Positions 17,689-25,253 of a stretch of DNA of 64,000 nucleotides are shown piece by piece. The notes under the pieces are model-generated. The model saw only the letters and a program-made list of their open reading frames with translations. It searched no databases and was not told the origin of the DNA. The stretch comes from Martinezella tropici (GTDB lineage: Bacteria; Pseudomonadota; Alphaproteobacteria; Rhizobiales; Rhizobiaceae), in contig NZ_VNIP01000001.1 in NCBI RefSeq assembly GCF_008370325.1, forward strand, positions 496,001 to 560,000, written 5' to 3'. The position numbers were made by a program, and so were the translations under genes. Within the stretch, counting starts at the first letter, position 1. Each line of letters begins with the position of its first letter.

Positions 17689-19710
17689 TTATTCGGCCGC
17701 GATTGCCGCCGCGTTTTGATCTGTATCCGCGAACGGCTCGGTGCGCGCCGGCAATGCCGATATGTCCATATGGTCGGGCGCGAGACCCTGCCTGGCCCGT
17801 TCCACCATCGTCTCGAAGGCCGTCTCCAGATGGCGTGTGAAGCGCTCGGCGTCGAAGAGCGGTTTGATGTAGCGGTTGGCAGCCAGCGTCTCCTTGAACT
17901 GCGCAATGCGTTCCGGCTGGCTGGCGAGCTGCACCGCCATATCTTCGTAGGCTTGAATGTCCTCGGCGACCAGCTCCGGCACACCGATGGCGTTCAGCAG
18001 GCTTTCGCTGACGCGCGAGGCAAAATTGGTGCCCTTCATGGTGAGGACCGGCAAACCGCCCCATAGCTGCTCGGAGGTGGTCGTATGGCCGTTGACGGGG
18101 AAAGTATCCAGGCCGAGATCGGCAAGCTGCTGGCGATCGATGTGATCCTCGTAGCGAATGCGGGTGGTGAAGACGACCCGCTTGCGGTTGATGCCACGCG
18201 CTTCCAGACGTGCCCAAAGATTGGCCTCTGCGCGGGGGCCGTTACAGAGCAGCCAAAGCACGCTGTTCTTGCTGCGCTTGAGGATATTGCACCACACGTC
18301 GACCATTTGCGAGGTGATCTTGCGATTGCCGTTGAAGGAGGCGAAGACGAAGGCGTCTTCAGGCAGCTTGTGCTGTGCGCGGGTCGTCGGCCGCGGCTTC
18401 GGGCGGTTGAGCGGATCGTTCGGCTGGTAGCATTCGGGCAGGCGGCAGAACTTCTCGTGGAAATGCGGCTTCGAATGATCCGGAAGCACATAATGATCGC
18501 CGATGATGTAGTCGAGGTCGATGTTGACGACAGAGCCCGGAAAGCCGAGCCAGGAAACATGGATCGGAGCTGCCATATGGTTGAGGATAAGCGCGCGGCT
18601 TCCTTTGGTGTGCCCCTTGAGATCGACAAGAATGTCGATATTCCGGGCTCGGATCTCCTCTGCCACCCCCTGGTCGGACAGACCGCGAACGTCGACCATC
18701 GTTCCCCACTTCTGCTGGTCGAACCCTTGTTCCTTCTGGGAAGCGAGATCGGAATGGTCGAAGAGGGTGATCTCGAACCGATCCCTGGCATGCAGCTCCA
18801 GGGTCCGCTGCATCAGCTTCATCGTCGCGTGGCCAGGCCAGAAATCGGACGAGAGATAGCCGATGCGGATCTTGTTGCTCCACGCGTGCGGCAATTTGCG
18901 ACGAGCCTCGGCATGGCCGGCGGGCAGGGGTTTTGTGTCGTGGACCGCATGCTTGTTGATTGCTTCATCGCCACACCAATGCAGGTGGAAGAAAGGATTG
19001 TCCGGGATCACGTAGTCGAGATTGCCTTTTGCGAGTGCCGCTGTGATCGGCGCCATGTGCTTGTCGACAACAGCGAGATCGGATATTTCGCGAGCGAAGA
19101 TCAGATGGAGAATGCGAGTGATGCTGCTGTCGGGATGTTTCTTGAACAGCGTCGCAACGAGGTGCCGGTTGCTTTCGTCATAGAGATCGTCGGTGAGGAG
19201 TTTCCCTGCCATGAGCTGATGCTTGAGCTCCGGCCCCTCGACCAGTACCGTCTTGAAGCCGCTCAGGAGTTCTTTCTGCTCTCGGCTCAGGAAAATGCGG
19301 GCGAGAATGAAGGCAAGATCCGGATCCTTGAACGCCATCGGGAGGATCAGGCTTCCTACGGCAAGCGCTTGCTCGTCATTGCCGCAATCGTTGTGCAGCA
19401 ACAGAGCTTCCCGAAGATAGTCGTCGCGCTGCGGCTTTTGCCGGCCCGCCAACTCATAGGCGCTCGCCGCATCCGATCTGAACCCGAGCTTGAGCAGTGT
19501 TTTTGCCAGCAGCGCATAGGTTTTGGGCGATCTGTCGACATTAAGCAACTCGTTCAGCGTTTCGAGCGCGCGCGTATATTGCCCCTTCTGATAGAAGCTG
19601 GATGCAGTCGCAAAGGCGTTTTTCGTATTCAAGAGCGAGAACTCCGAGCAATATGCCGACCGACTCTCGCCTGAGGGCGAGGGGCCGACATCATGGATTC
19701 GCCGGATCAT
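17689..19710 (-). CDS. TPR-containing O-GlcNAc-transferase-like (GT41) glycosyltransferase
   Basis: This 673-residue protein has N-terminal TPR-like helices (about residues 33-190) and a C-terminal SPINDLY/OGT-type catalytic domain (about 275-640). The OGT hallmarks are visible: IGYLSSDFWPGHATMKLM with His294, where OGT has its catalytic-domain histidine; VDLKGHTKG; FNGNRKITSQMVDVW with Lys464; ILKRSKNSVLWLL; and NGHTTTSEQLWGGLPVLTM (540 onward). Known family members transfer sugars to Ser/Thr of proteins. The gene ends convergent to fliP and diverges from flaA, so flagellin is the obvious candidate substrate, by inference. The ATG at 19710 lacks a good ribosome site. TTG 19632, preceded by GGAG, could be the real start. 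Confidence 0.85.
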   Translation of the reverse strand: MIRRIHDVGPSPSGESRSAYCSEFSLLNTKNAFATASSFYQKGQYTRALETLNELLNVDRSPKTYALLAKTLLKLGFRSDAASAYELAGRQKPQRDDYLREALLLHNDCGNDEQALAVGSLILPMAFKDPDLAFILARIFLSREQKELLSGFKTVLVEGPELKHQLMAGKLLTDDLYDESNRHLVATLFKKHPDSSITRILHLIFAREISDLAVVDKHMAPITAALAKGNLDYVIPDNPFFHLHWCGDEAINKHAVHDTKPLPAGHAEARRKLPHAWSNKIRIGYLSSDFWPGHATMKLMQRTLELHARDRFEITLFDHSDLASQKEQGFDQQKWGTMVDVRGLSDQGVAEEIRARNIDILVDLKGHTKGSRALILNHMAAPIHVSWLGFPGSVVNIDLDYIIGDHYVLPDHSKPHFHEKFCRLPECYQPNDPLNRPKPRPTTRAQHKLPEDAFVFASFNGNRKITSQMVDVWCNILKRSKNSVLWLLCNGPRAEANLWARLEARGINRKRVVFTTRIRYEDHIDRQQLADLGLDTFPVNGHTTTSEQLWGGLPVLTMKGTNFASRVSESLLNAIGVPELVAEDIQAYEDMAVQLASQPERIAQFKETLAANRYIKPLFDAERFTRHLETAFETMVERARQGLAPDHMDISALPARTEPFADTDQNAAAIAAE

Positions 19711-19884
19711 TGCGCACGTAGCTTGCCTGAAACCGAAGCAACTCCAACAAGGCCTTTACGCATTGTTAGCCACGTTCAGGACAGGCGGTTCCCGATGGGC
19801 CTGCGTTTAAGAAATTGGCAAGCAATGGGTGCGACCTTCCTCGCAACATGACGGGTTTGGTCCTCCAGGAAAATGGATCGAGGG

Positions 19885-19931
19885 GCATGAAGCTGCTCCG
19901 TCATCGCCGGTATTCTCAGTCCGGTATGTCC
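19885..19931 (+). promoter_or_regulatory. Flagellin leader element of flaA
   Basis: This element has GCATGA at 19885, CCGG at 19907-19910, a 10-base spacer, CCGG at 19921-19924 and then TATGTCC. The two CCGG blocks could pair as a small hairpin in RNA. The same order of blocks occurs before flaB, flaC and flaD. Whether it is promoter DNA or an mRNA leader element cannot be decided from the sequence. Confidence 0.5.
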
Positions 19932-19965
19932 TCCTTTCGTATCCAGTTTCCAGGGGACACACTCA

Positions 19966-20877
19966 ATGACCAGCATTATCACCAACAATTCCGCAATGGC
20001 CGCTCTCCAGACGTTGAAGAACATCAGCGGCAACCTGCAGGACACGCAGAGCGCCGTTTCTTCGGGCCTGCGCATCTCCAAGGCTTCCGACAACGCCGCT
20101 TACTGGTCGATCGCCACCAGCATGAAGTCCGACAACAGCGCCATCGGCGCCGTTTCCGACGCTCTCGGCCTCGGCGCAGCAAAGGTTGACACCGCTTCGA
20201 CGGCCGTCACCAGCGCCATCGACATCGTCGGCCAGATCAAGAGCAAGCTTGCCACCGCCATGGAAGGTTCGGTTGACAAGAAGGCTGTTCAGGAAGAAAT
20301 CGGCCAGCTGCAGCAGCAGCTGCAGAGCGTTGCCCAGTCGGCTTCGTTCAACGGCGAAAACTGGGTCATGGCTCAGAGCGGTGGCTCGGCTTCGGTCGTC
20401 TCGTCCTTCATCCGCGGCACCAACGGCACCGTTTCGGTCAGCACGACCTCCTACGCCTTTGACGCCGGCGCAACCGGCAACGTTCTGTTCGGCTCGAGCG
20501 GCGGCACGATCGACACGACTTCGGGCATCCTGGGTACGTCGGATGGTTCGGTTGGCGCTTCGGTCTTCAGCCTCGACATCTCCAGCATGACGAGCGGCCA
20601 GATCTCCAGCGCCCTGAACATGGTTCAGACCGCTCTGAACTCCATGACCAGCCTCGGCTCGAAGCTGGGCTCCGTTTCCAGCCGTATCGATCTGCAGACG
20701 ACTTTCGCTTCCTCGCTCTCCGATTCGATCCAGTCGGGCGTCGGCAAGCTGGTTGACGCCAACATGGAACAGGAATCGAGCAAGCTGTCCGCTCTGCAGA
20801 CGCAGCAGCAGCTGGCTATCCAGTCCCTGTCGATCGCCAACTCTTCGAACCAGTCGATCCTGTCCCTCTTCCGTTAA
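19966..20877 (+). CDS. flaA: Flagellin FlaA
   Basis: FlaA is a filament subunit exported by the type III system. The protein has 303 residues. The N-terminal D0/D1 region (MTSIITNNSAMAALQTL, AVSSGLRISKASDNAAYWSI) and the C-terminal D1/D0 region (QTQQQLAIQSLSIANSSNQS, ending SLFR) are complete. The central variable region is short and rich in Ser, Thr and Gly, with many possible O-glycosylation sites. It is nearly identical to FlaB. A hairpin and a strong terminator follow, so it is probably monocistronic. The symbol flaA is by position; paralog naming varies among strains. Confidence 0.92.
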   Translation: MTSIITNNSAMAALQTLKNISGNLQDTQSAVSSGLRISKASDNAAYWSIATSMKSDNSAIGAVSDALGLGAAKVDTASTAVTSAIDIVGQIKSKLATAMEGSVDKKAVQEEIGQLQQQLQSVAQSASFNGENWVMAQSGGSASVVSSFIRGTNGTVSVSTTSYAFDAGATGNVLFGSSGGTIDTTSGILGTSDGSVGASVFSLDISSMTSGQISSALNMVQTALNSMTSLGSKLGSVSSRIDLQTTFASSLSDSIQSGVGKLVDANMEQESSKLSALQTQQQLAIQSLSIANSSNQSILSLFR

Positions 20878-20885
20878 TAGGAAGA

Positions 20886-20904
20886 ACCAACGCAACGCGT
20901 TGGT
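20886..20904 (+). other. 3' hairpin after flaA (copy 1)
   Basis: ACCAACGC and GCGTTGGT form a perfect 8-bp stem with loop AAC, starting 8 bases after the first flaA stop codon. The identical hairpin follows flaB. It has no T run, so it may be an mRNA 3'-end stabiliser rather than a terminator. Confidence 0.6.
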
Positions 20905-20926
20905 CGAAAATCCTAAACAAGAAGTT

Positions 20927-20957
20927 AACCGCACCTGTCTAAGGTGCGGTTTTTTTT
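20927..20957 (+). terminator. Rho-independent terminator of flaA
   Basis: A perfect 10-bp stem AACCGCACCT / AGGTGCGGTT with loop GTCTA is followed by a run of T. This is the strongest terminator in the window. Confidence 0.9.
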
Positions 20958-21056
20958 ATATTTTCTGGCTCAAGTCAGTTCAGCTTTTCTTAACTATATT
21001 GCTGTTTCTTAGGACCATCGAAGCGGCGAGTTAACCTTAACGATTTTGGTTAACAG

Positions 21057-21100
21057 GCATGATGCTGAATGCCGTTACCGGTTTTAGGTCCGGAATGTCC
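21057..21100 (+). promoter_or_regulatory. Flagellin leader element of flaB
   Basis: GCATGA at 21057-21062, CCGG at 21078-21081, 8 bases, CCGG at 21090-21093, then AATGTCC. GTTAAC boxes lie just upstream at 21030-21035 and 21049-21054. The arrangement closely matches that before flaC. Confidence 0.55.
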
Positions 21101-21132
21101 CTTATTCAACCACTGCCAAAGGGGCAAATATC

Positions 21133-22044
21133 ATGACGAGCATTCTTACCAATAACGCCGCAATGGCCGCTCTCCAGACGCTGCGCACCATCGGCTCCGA
21201 CCTGCAGCAGACGCAGAGCGCCGTTTCTTCCGGCCTGCGCATCTCCAAGGCTTCCGACAACGCCGCTTACTGGTCGATCGCCACCAGCATGAAGTCCGAC
21301 AACAGCGCCATCGGCGCCGTTTCCGACGCTCTCGGCCTCGGCGCAGCAAAGGTCGACACTGCAACCACCGCCGTCACCAGCGCCATCGACATCGTCAGCC
21401 AGATCAAGAGCAAGCTTGCCACCGCCATGGAAGGTTCGGTTGACAAGAAGTCCATCCAGGAAGAAATCGGCCAGCTGCAGCAGCAGCTGCAGAGCGTCGC
21501 CCTGTCGGCTTCGTTCAACGGCGAAAACTGGGTCATGGCTCAGAACGGCGACTCCGCTTCGGTCGTCTCGTCCTTCATCCGCGGCACCAACGGCACCGTT
21601 TCGATCAGCACGACCGCTTACGCCTTCGACACCGGCGCAACGGGCAACGTTCTGTTCGGCTCGAGCGGCGGCACGATCGATACGACCTCGGGCATCCTGG
21701 GTACGTCGGATGGTTCGGTTGGCGCTTCGGTCTTCAGCCTCGACATCTCCAGCATGACCGGCGGCCAGATCTCCAGCGCCCTGAACATGGTTCAGACCGC
21801 TCTGAACTCCATGACCAGCCTCGGCTCGAAGCTGGGCTCCGTTTCCAGCCGTATCGATCTGCAGACGACTTTCGCTTCCTCGCTCTCCGACTCGATCGAA
21901 TCGGGCGTCGGCAAGCTGGTTGACGCCAACATGGAACAGGAATCGAGCAAGCTGTCCGCTCTGCAGACGCAACAGCAGCTGGCCGTCCAGTCCCTGTCGA
22001 TCGCCAACTCTTCGAGCCAGTCGATCCTGTCCCTCTTCCGTTAA
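21133..22044 (+). CDS. flaB: Flagellin FlaB
   Basis: FlaB is a second filament subunit of 303 residues, differing from FlaA at only scattered positions (for example TLRTIGSDLQQTQ in place of TLKNISGNLQDTQ). The terminal coiled-coil regions are complete. Its gene has its own leader element, a GGGG ribosome site, an identical 3' hairpin and its own terminator. Near identity of the two genes, extending about 30 bases past the stop, points to recent duplication or gene conversion. Confidence 0.92.
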   Translation: MTSILTNNAAMAALQTLRTIGSDLQQTQSAVSSGLRISKASDNAAYWSIATSMKSDNSAIGAVSDALGLGAAKVDTATTAVTSAIDIVSQIKSKLATAMEGSVDKKSIQEEIGQLQQQLQSVALSASFNGENWVMAQNGDSASVVSSFIRGTNGTVSISTTAYAFDTGATGNVLFGSSGGTIDTTSGILGTSDGSVGASVFSLDISSMTGGQISSALNMVQTALNSMTSLGSKLGSVSSRIDLQTTFASSLSDSIESGVGKLVDANMEQESSKLSALQTQQQLAVQSLSIANSSSQSILSLFR

Positions 22045-22052
22045 TAGGAAGA

Positions 22053-22071
22053 ACCAACGCAACGCGTTGGT
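22053..22071 (+). other. 3' hairpin after flaB (copy 2)
   Basis: This is the same 8-bp stem and AAC loop as after flaA (ACCAACGC / GCGTTGGT), at the same distance from the stop codon. The copies remain identical while the downstream terminators differ. Confidence 0.6.
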
Positions 22072-22094
22072 CGATGGCAAGAGACAAACCTTCG

Positions 22095-22128
22095 CCGCGC
22101 CTTCTCCGGAAGGCGCGGTTTTCGTTTT
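22095..22128 (+). terminator. Rho-independent terminator of flaB
   Basis: A perfect 10-bp stem CCGCGCCTTC / GAAGGCGCGG with loop TCCG is followed by TTTTCGTTTT. Its sequence is unrelated to the flaA terminator. Confidence 0.88.
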
Positions 22129-22154
22129 GGCCCGGCGCATCGCCGCCGAACGGC

Positions 22155-23417
22155 TCAGGACGCCTTTCCCAGGGCTGCGGCAGCCCTTTGCCTGACGGCA
22201 TCGACAAAGCCATCGAACAGTTTCCGCATAGCCGCCTGCTTGTAGGGATAGACGATCGGATCATCCATGTCGTGGACCACCATTGCGACATCGAGCTCGA
22301 ACACCAGCAGGCGTCCGTCGGGAAGTTCGGCGCAATCGATGCCGAAATAATCGAGCTGGATATGGCGGCAAAGGGCAGCGAAGCTTTCCTTGTGGCGCAG
22401 GGCGAAATCCTGATCGAAATTTTCCATCCATGCCTGTTCGACGGCGCGTTTTGCCGCGCTCTGCTCCATGCCGGCACTCAGATAATGCACGATCCAATGG
22501 TCTGAGAGCGCCATATGGCTCGCGAACGCCTTGCCGTTGATGAACACGATGCGCTGCTTGTTGTAGTAGCCGTCGGAACCGCGAAAATCGATGAAGGGCG
22601 CGACGTAGAGTTCCGGAACAGGCTGGGCCTTCAGGAAGGCGGCAAGCTCGGCGGAGTCGGTGATGCGTTCCATGCCGTTGCCGGCATGCGTGCTGATCGG
22701 GCGCACGACGAGCGGGTAGGCAAGGCCCGGAGCGCAATCGTCCAGTTGCTTCGCGTGCGTGGCGACGACCATAAGATCGGCGTGCGATACGCGGCAGGTA
22801 GAGGGCGAAAGGATGGAGGGCTCATTCGCCAGCATGCCGCTGACGCCGTCGCGCGTCAGCCTTGCGATCAGTCCCGGATTGCGGTTCATCACCGGACCGT
22901 CGAATTTGGCGAGCAGCGTCTGCATATGGGCGAGAAGAGGGGCGTTTTCGGTCGATTCCCCGACCGCCATGAAGGCGACGTCGTGCTCCGGCAGATCGGC
23001 GAGGACGGATGTCTCAAGGTCGACATAGCGCAGCCACAGCACGCAGTCGCTGCCGGCCAGCAGAAAATCGAGCGGCGTGTTGGCCATGAAATCGCCTTCG
23101 GTCACGAAAGCGAGTAGTCGCGGACCAGTCCCATTGCCATGGACTACGCAATAGTCGCGGCGCATCTGCACGGCGCTCTTCAGGATCTGGCGGGCTTCGT
23201 CGCCACGGCCGAGGGTTTGCAGGATGATCGCCATGTCCAACAGCGCGGCGGCGGCGGTTGGATCCGCCGTCACGCGTTGCAAGAGTTCGTTCCAGAGCGG
23301 GGTCACGTCATGGCCGGCATAGACGAGAGAGACTATTTTCCGCATGCCTAGAATTCGGGCGCCGGCCTGCATGTTCAGTGGGGCCGGATCGGCGATGGGG
23401 GCTTTGGTCATCAGCAT
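22155..23417 (-). CDS. TPR / ATP-grasp (RimK-like) ligase-type protein
   Basis: The protein is about 420 residues. A short TPR-like helical region comes first (about residues 30-80, ALLDMAIILQTLGRGDEARQ). A pre-ATP-grasp domain and an ATP-grasp-like domain follow, with YPLVVRPISTHAGNGMERI as the nucleotide-binding loop and DGRLLVFELDVAMVVHDMDD as the probable metal-binding strand. In that strand the usual ExN is ELD. The start overlaps the decarboxylase stop (ATG 23417 or 23411), so the two are translationally coupled. ATP-grasp ligases join a carboxylate to an amine, so the product could be an amide of the amine made upstream; this is inference. Longer in-frame extensions are shadows. Confidence 0.75.
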   Translation of the reverse strand: MLMTKAPIADPAPLNMQAGARILGMRKIVSLVYAGHDVTPLWNELLQRVTADPTAAAALLDMAIILQTLGRGDEARQILKSAVQMRRDYCVVHGNGTGPRLLAFVTEGDFMANTPLDFLLAGSDCVLWLRYVDLETSVLADLPEHDVAFMAVGESTENAPLLAHMQTLLAKFDGPVMNRNPGLIARLTRDGVSGMLANEPSILSPSTCRVSHADLMVVATHAKQLDDCAPGLAYPLVVRPISTHAGNGMERITDSAELAAFLKAQPVPELYVAPFIDFRGSDGYYNKQRIVFINGKAFASHMALSDHWIVHYLSAGMEQSAAKRAVEQAWMENFDQDFALRHKESFAALCRHIQLDYFGIDCAELPDGRLLVFELDVAMVVHDMDDPIVYPYKQAAMRKLFDGFVDAVRQRAAAALGKAS

Positions 23418-24898
23418 TGCGGAAGATCCTGTTGGGAGCCGATTATCAAAACGCTCCGAACGAGCGCGTCGATATCCGTCTGTCGGGTACGGTGATTGAC
23501 GATCGCCGCGCGAATTGCCGGCTGACCGTTCAGATGGGTCAGGGACGGAGCGACGCGGCCTTCGGCGTGGAGACGCTCGACGATGTGGGAATTGACCGAT
23601 GCCGGCACGGTTCCATCGGCACCGACGTAAGCGAAGCAGACGATGTTGAGGGCGACGGGTGCGAGCAGCTTCAGGGTAGGCTCCTGCTCGATCCGCCGTG
23701 CAAGCTCGCGTGCCAGCGCACAATTGTCGTCCATTGCCTGCCCCAATGCTTTGACGCCATAGGTTTTCAGGGTGAACCAGGTCTTCAGCGCCCTGAAGCC
23801 GCGGGAAAGATCCGGACCGTAGTCGCAGGGCCACCAGTCCCCGCCGGCAAGTCCGGTCGCTGCGCGGCTGAGATAGGCGGCATCCGAAGCAAAGGCTTGC
23901 CGCTGCCACTCGCTGTCCCGCACCAAGAGGAAGCCGGCATCATAGGGTACCTGACCCCACTTGTGGAAATCGAAGGCGAGCGAATCGCAGGCTTCGACCC
24001 CCGCAAACAAAGGCGCGAGCTCCTCGCTGAGAACGCCAAGAGCGCCGAGCGCGCCGTCGACGTGAAAATGAAGATCGTGGGCGTCGGCGATGCCGCGCAG
24101 GGCGGCGAGGTCATCGACGGCGCCGGTGTTGACCGTTCCTGCGCTGCCGATGAGGAGGAACGGCGTGAAGCCTTCCTGTTCGTCGCGCAGGATCGCCTGC
24201 TCCAGCGCATCGAGATCGATCCGGCCGAGGGCGTCGACAGGAATGCGCCGCAGCTGATCGCTGCCGATGCCGGACATTTCGAAGGCGCGCGGAACGCAGC
24301 CATGCACCTCGCTCGACGCATAGGCAACCAGCCGGGATTCGTCGGACAAGCCGGTTGCGCGCACGTCACGGCCGAGCTTGCGGCATCTGGCGATCTGTAC
24401 CGCAACGAAATTGGCCTGCGATGCGCCGGTCAGGAATATGCCGCCGGCCGTTTCAGGAAAGGAGAAGATCCGGCGCGTCCAGCGGATGATCTGGCGCTCG
24501 ACCTCGATCGGCATGTGGTCGCGTCCGCCGAGATTGGCGTTCAGCCCGCCGGCCAGCATCTCGGCCAGCATGCCGGCGACGGTGCCGCCGCCCTGGACCC
24601 AGCCCATGAAGCCGGGATGGATGTTGCCACTGCCGTAGGGCAGGACGTTTTCCCGGAAGATCGCATGGACTTCAGCCAGATCGCAGGCCTCCACGGGCAA
24701 CGGCGCATCGAACAAGGCGCGGGCGGAGGCGGGGGCATGTTGCCAAACCGGCTTCGGGCCGAGCGTCTGGAGATGATCGAACATGTCGTCAAGCATCTGA
24801 TGACCCTGTTTGCGCAAGGCCTGCCAGTCGTCCGGGTCGAGGCTTGTTCGCGCGCGGCGATCATCCGCCGCTTGTCCGGCGTCCTGCAAACTGAACAT
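23411..24898 (-). CDS. PLP-dependent group II amino-acid decarboxylase
   Basis: This 495-residue protein belongs to the aromatic-L-amino-acid/glutamate decarboxylase fold group. NIHPGFMGWVQGGG marks the substrate side, SEVHGC (His199) stacks on the cofactor, HVDGALG (Asp281) binds the pyridine nitrogen, and DFHKWGQVPYDAG holds the PLP lysine (Lys313). All key residues are present, so it should be active. The exact amino acid cannot be read from the sequence. GAGG lies 5 bases before the ATG. The gene forms a coupled pair with the ATP-grasp gene, inserted between flaB and flaC. A long inverted repeat lies just upstream. Confidence 0.87.
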   Translation of the reverse strand: MFSLQDAGQAADDRRARTSLDPDDWQALRKQGHQMLDDMFDHLQTLGPKPVWQHAPASARALFDAPLPVEACDLAEVHAIFRENVLPYGSGNIHPGFMGWVQGGGTVAGMLAEMLAGGLNANLGGRDHMPIEVERQIIRWTRRIFSFPETAGGIFLTGASQANFVAVQIARCRKLGRDVRATGLSDESRLVAYASSEVHGCVPRAFEMSGIGSDQLRRIPVDALGRIDLDALEQAILRDEQEGFTPFLLIGSAGTVNTGAVDDLAALRGIADAHDLHFHVDGALGALGVLSEELAPLFAGVEACDSLAFDFHKWGQVPYDAGFLLVRDSEWQRQAFASDAAYLSRAATGLAGGDWWPCDYGPDLSRGFRALKTWFTLKTYGVKALGQAMDDNCALARELARRIEQEPTLKLLAPVALNIVCFAYVGADGTVPASVNSHIVERLHAEGRVAPSLTHLNGQPAIRAAIVNHRTRQTDIDALVRSVLIIGSQQDLPQC

Positions 24899-24913
24899 CT
24901 CAACCTCGTCTAT

Positions 24914-24980
24914 GGCCGCCCCTCTTCACAAGGGCATATCGACGCTGCCGTCGGAATGCCCCTTGTGAAGGGGACCGGCC
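24914..24980. repeat. Long imperfect inverted repeat upstream of the decarboxylase
   Basis: Nested arms pair over about 25 bases with small bulges. The pairs are GGCCG/CGGCC outside, CCCC/GGGG, TTCACAAGG/CCTTGTGAA, GCAT/ATGC, and CGACG/CGTCG around a CTGC loop. It starts 16 bases upstream of the decarboxylase ATG. It may be a rhizobial intergenic palindromic element or an mRNA leader structure. Confidence 0.6.
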
Positions 24981-25179
24981 GCTTTCCGTCCAACATCGGA
25001 CGGATCGCCTCTATGCTACGACGTCCAAGGTGGCGCGAGGCTGACTTGCGAACCTGCCAGTCATCAGCCGCATGAATTCGTTAACTTTTGTCGGCGGCGT
25101 TAACTTTTTATTAACTCTAATGCTGTCAGTTGCAGCTAACGCAACGGTTGGTTAATCCCTCTTAAGAGGCGGTTAACAA

Positions 25180-25221
25180 GCATGAGGCTGATTGCCGTTC
25201 CCGGCCGCAGACCGGATGTCC
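25180..25221 (+). promoter_or_regulatory. Flagellin leader element of flaC
   Basis: GCATGA at 25180-25185, CCGG at 25201-25204, 7 bases, CCGG at 25212-25215, then ATGTCC. GTTAAC at 25172-25177 precedes it at the same distance as before flaB. The block GCTGA-TTGCCGTT is also shared with flaB. Confidence 0.55.
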
Positions 25222-25253
25222 CTTCCAAATTCAGCCACAAGGGGCACCATTCG

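Larger units (their letters stand above)
24899..25253. other. Divergent intergenic region decarboxylase / flaC
   Basis: These 355 bases hold no gene. They contain a long imperfect hairpin (24914-24980), two GTTAACTTTT repeats starting at 25080 and 25099, further TTAA boxes up to 25177 and the flaC leader element at 25180-25221. Promoters for both directions must lie here. Confidence 0.6.

Noticed and set aside
18085..19674. A 529-codon open frame antisense to the GT41 gene
   Set aside because: The minus-strand protein has clear OGT motifs; the plus-strand translation has no recognisable domain and is a GC-rich shadow.
19963..22140. Long minus-strand open frames opposite flaA and flaB
   Set aside because: They mirror each other only because flaA and flaB are near identical; no independent evidence of coding.
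23418..23909. Longer N-terminus for the ATP-grasp protein
   Set aside because: It would run antisense-independent through the decarboxylase coding region in another frame; the stop/start overlap supports the shorter protein.
23258..25075. A 605-codon open frame antisense to the decarboxylase
   Set aside because: The minus-strand product carries a complete PLP decarboxylase with all catalytic residues; the other frame is a shadow.
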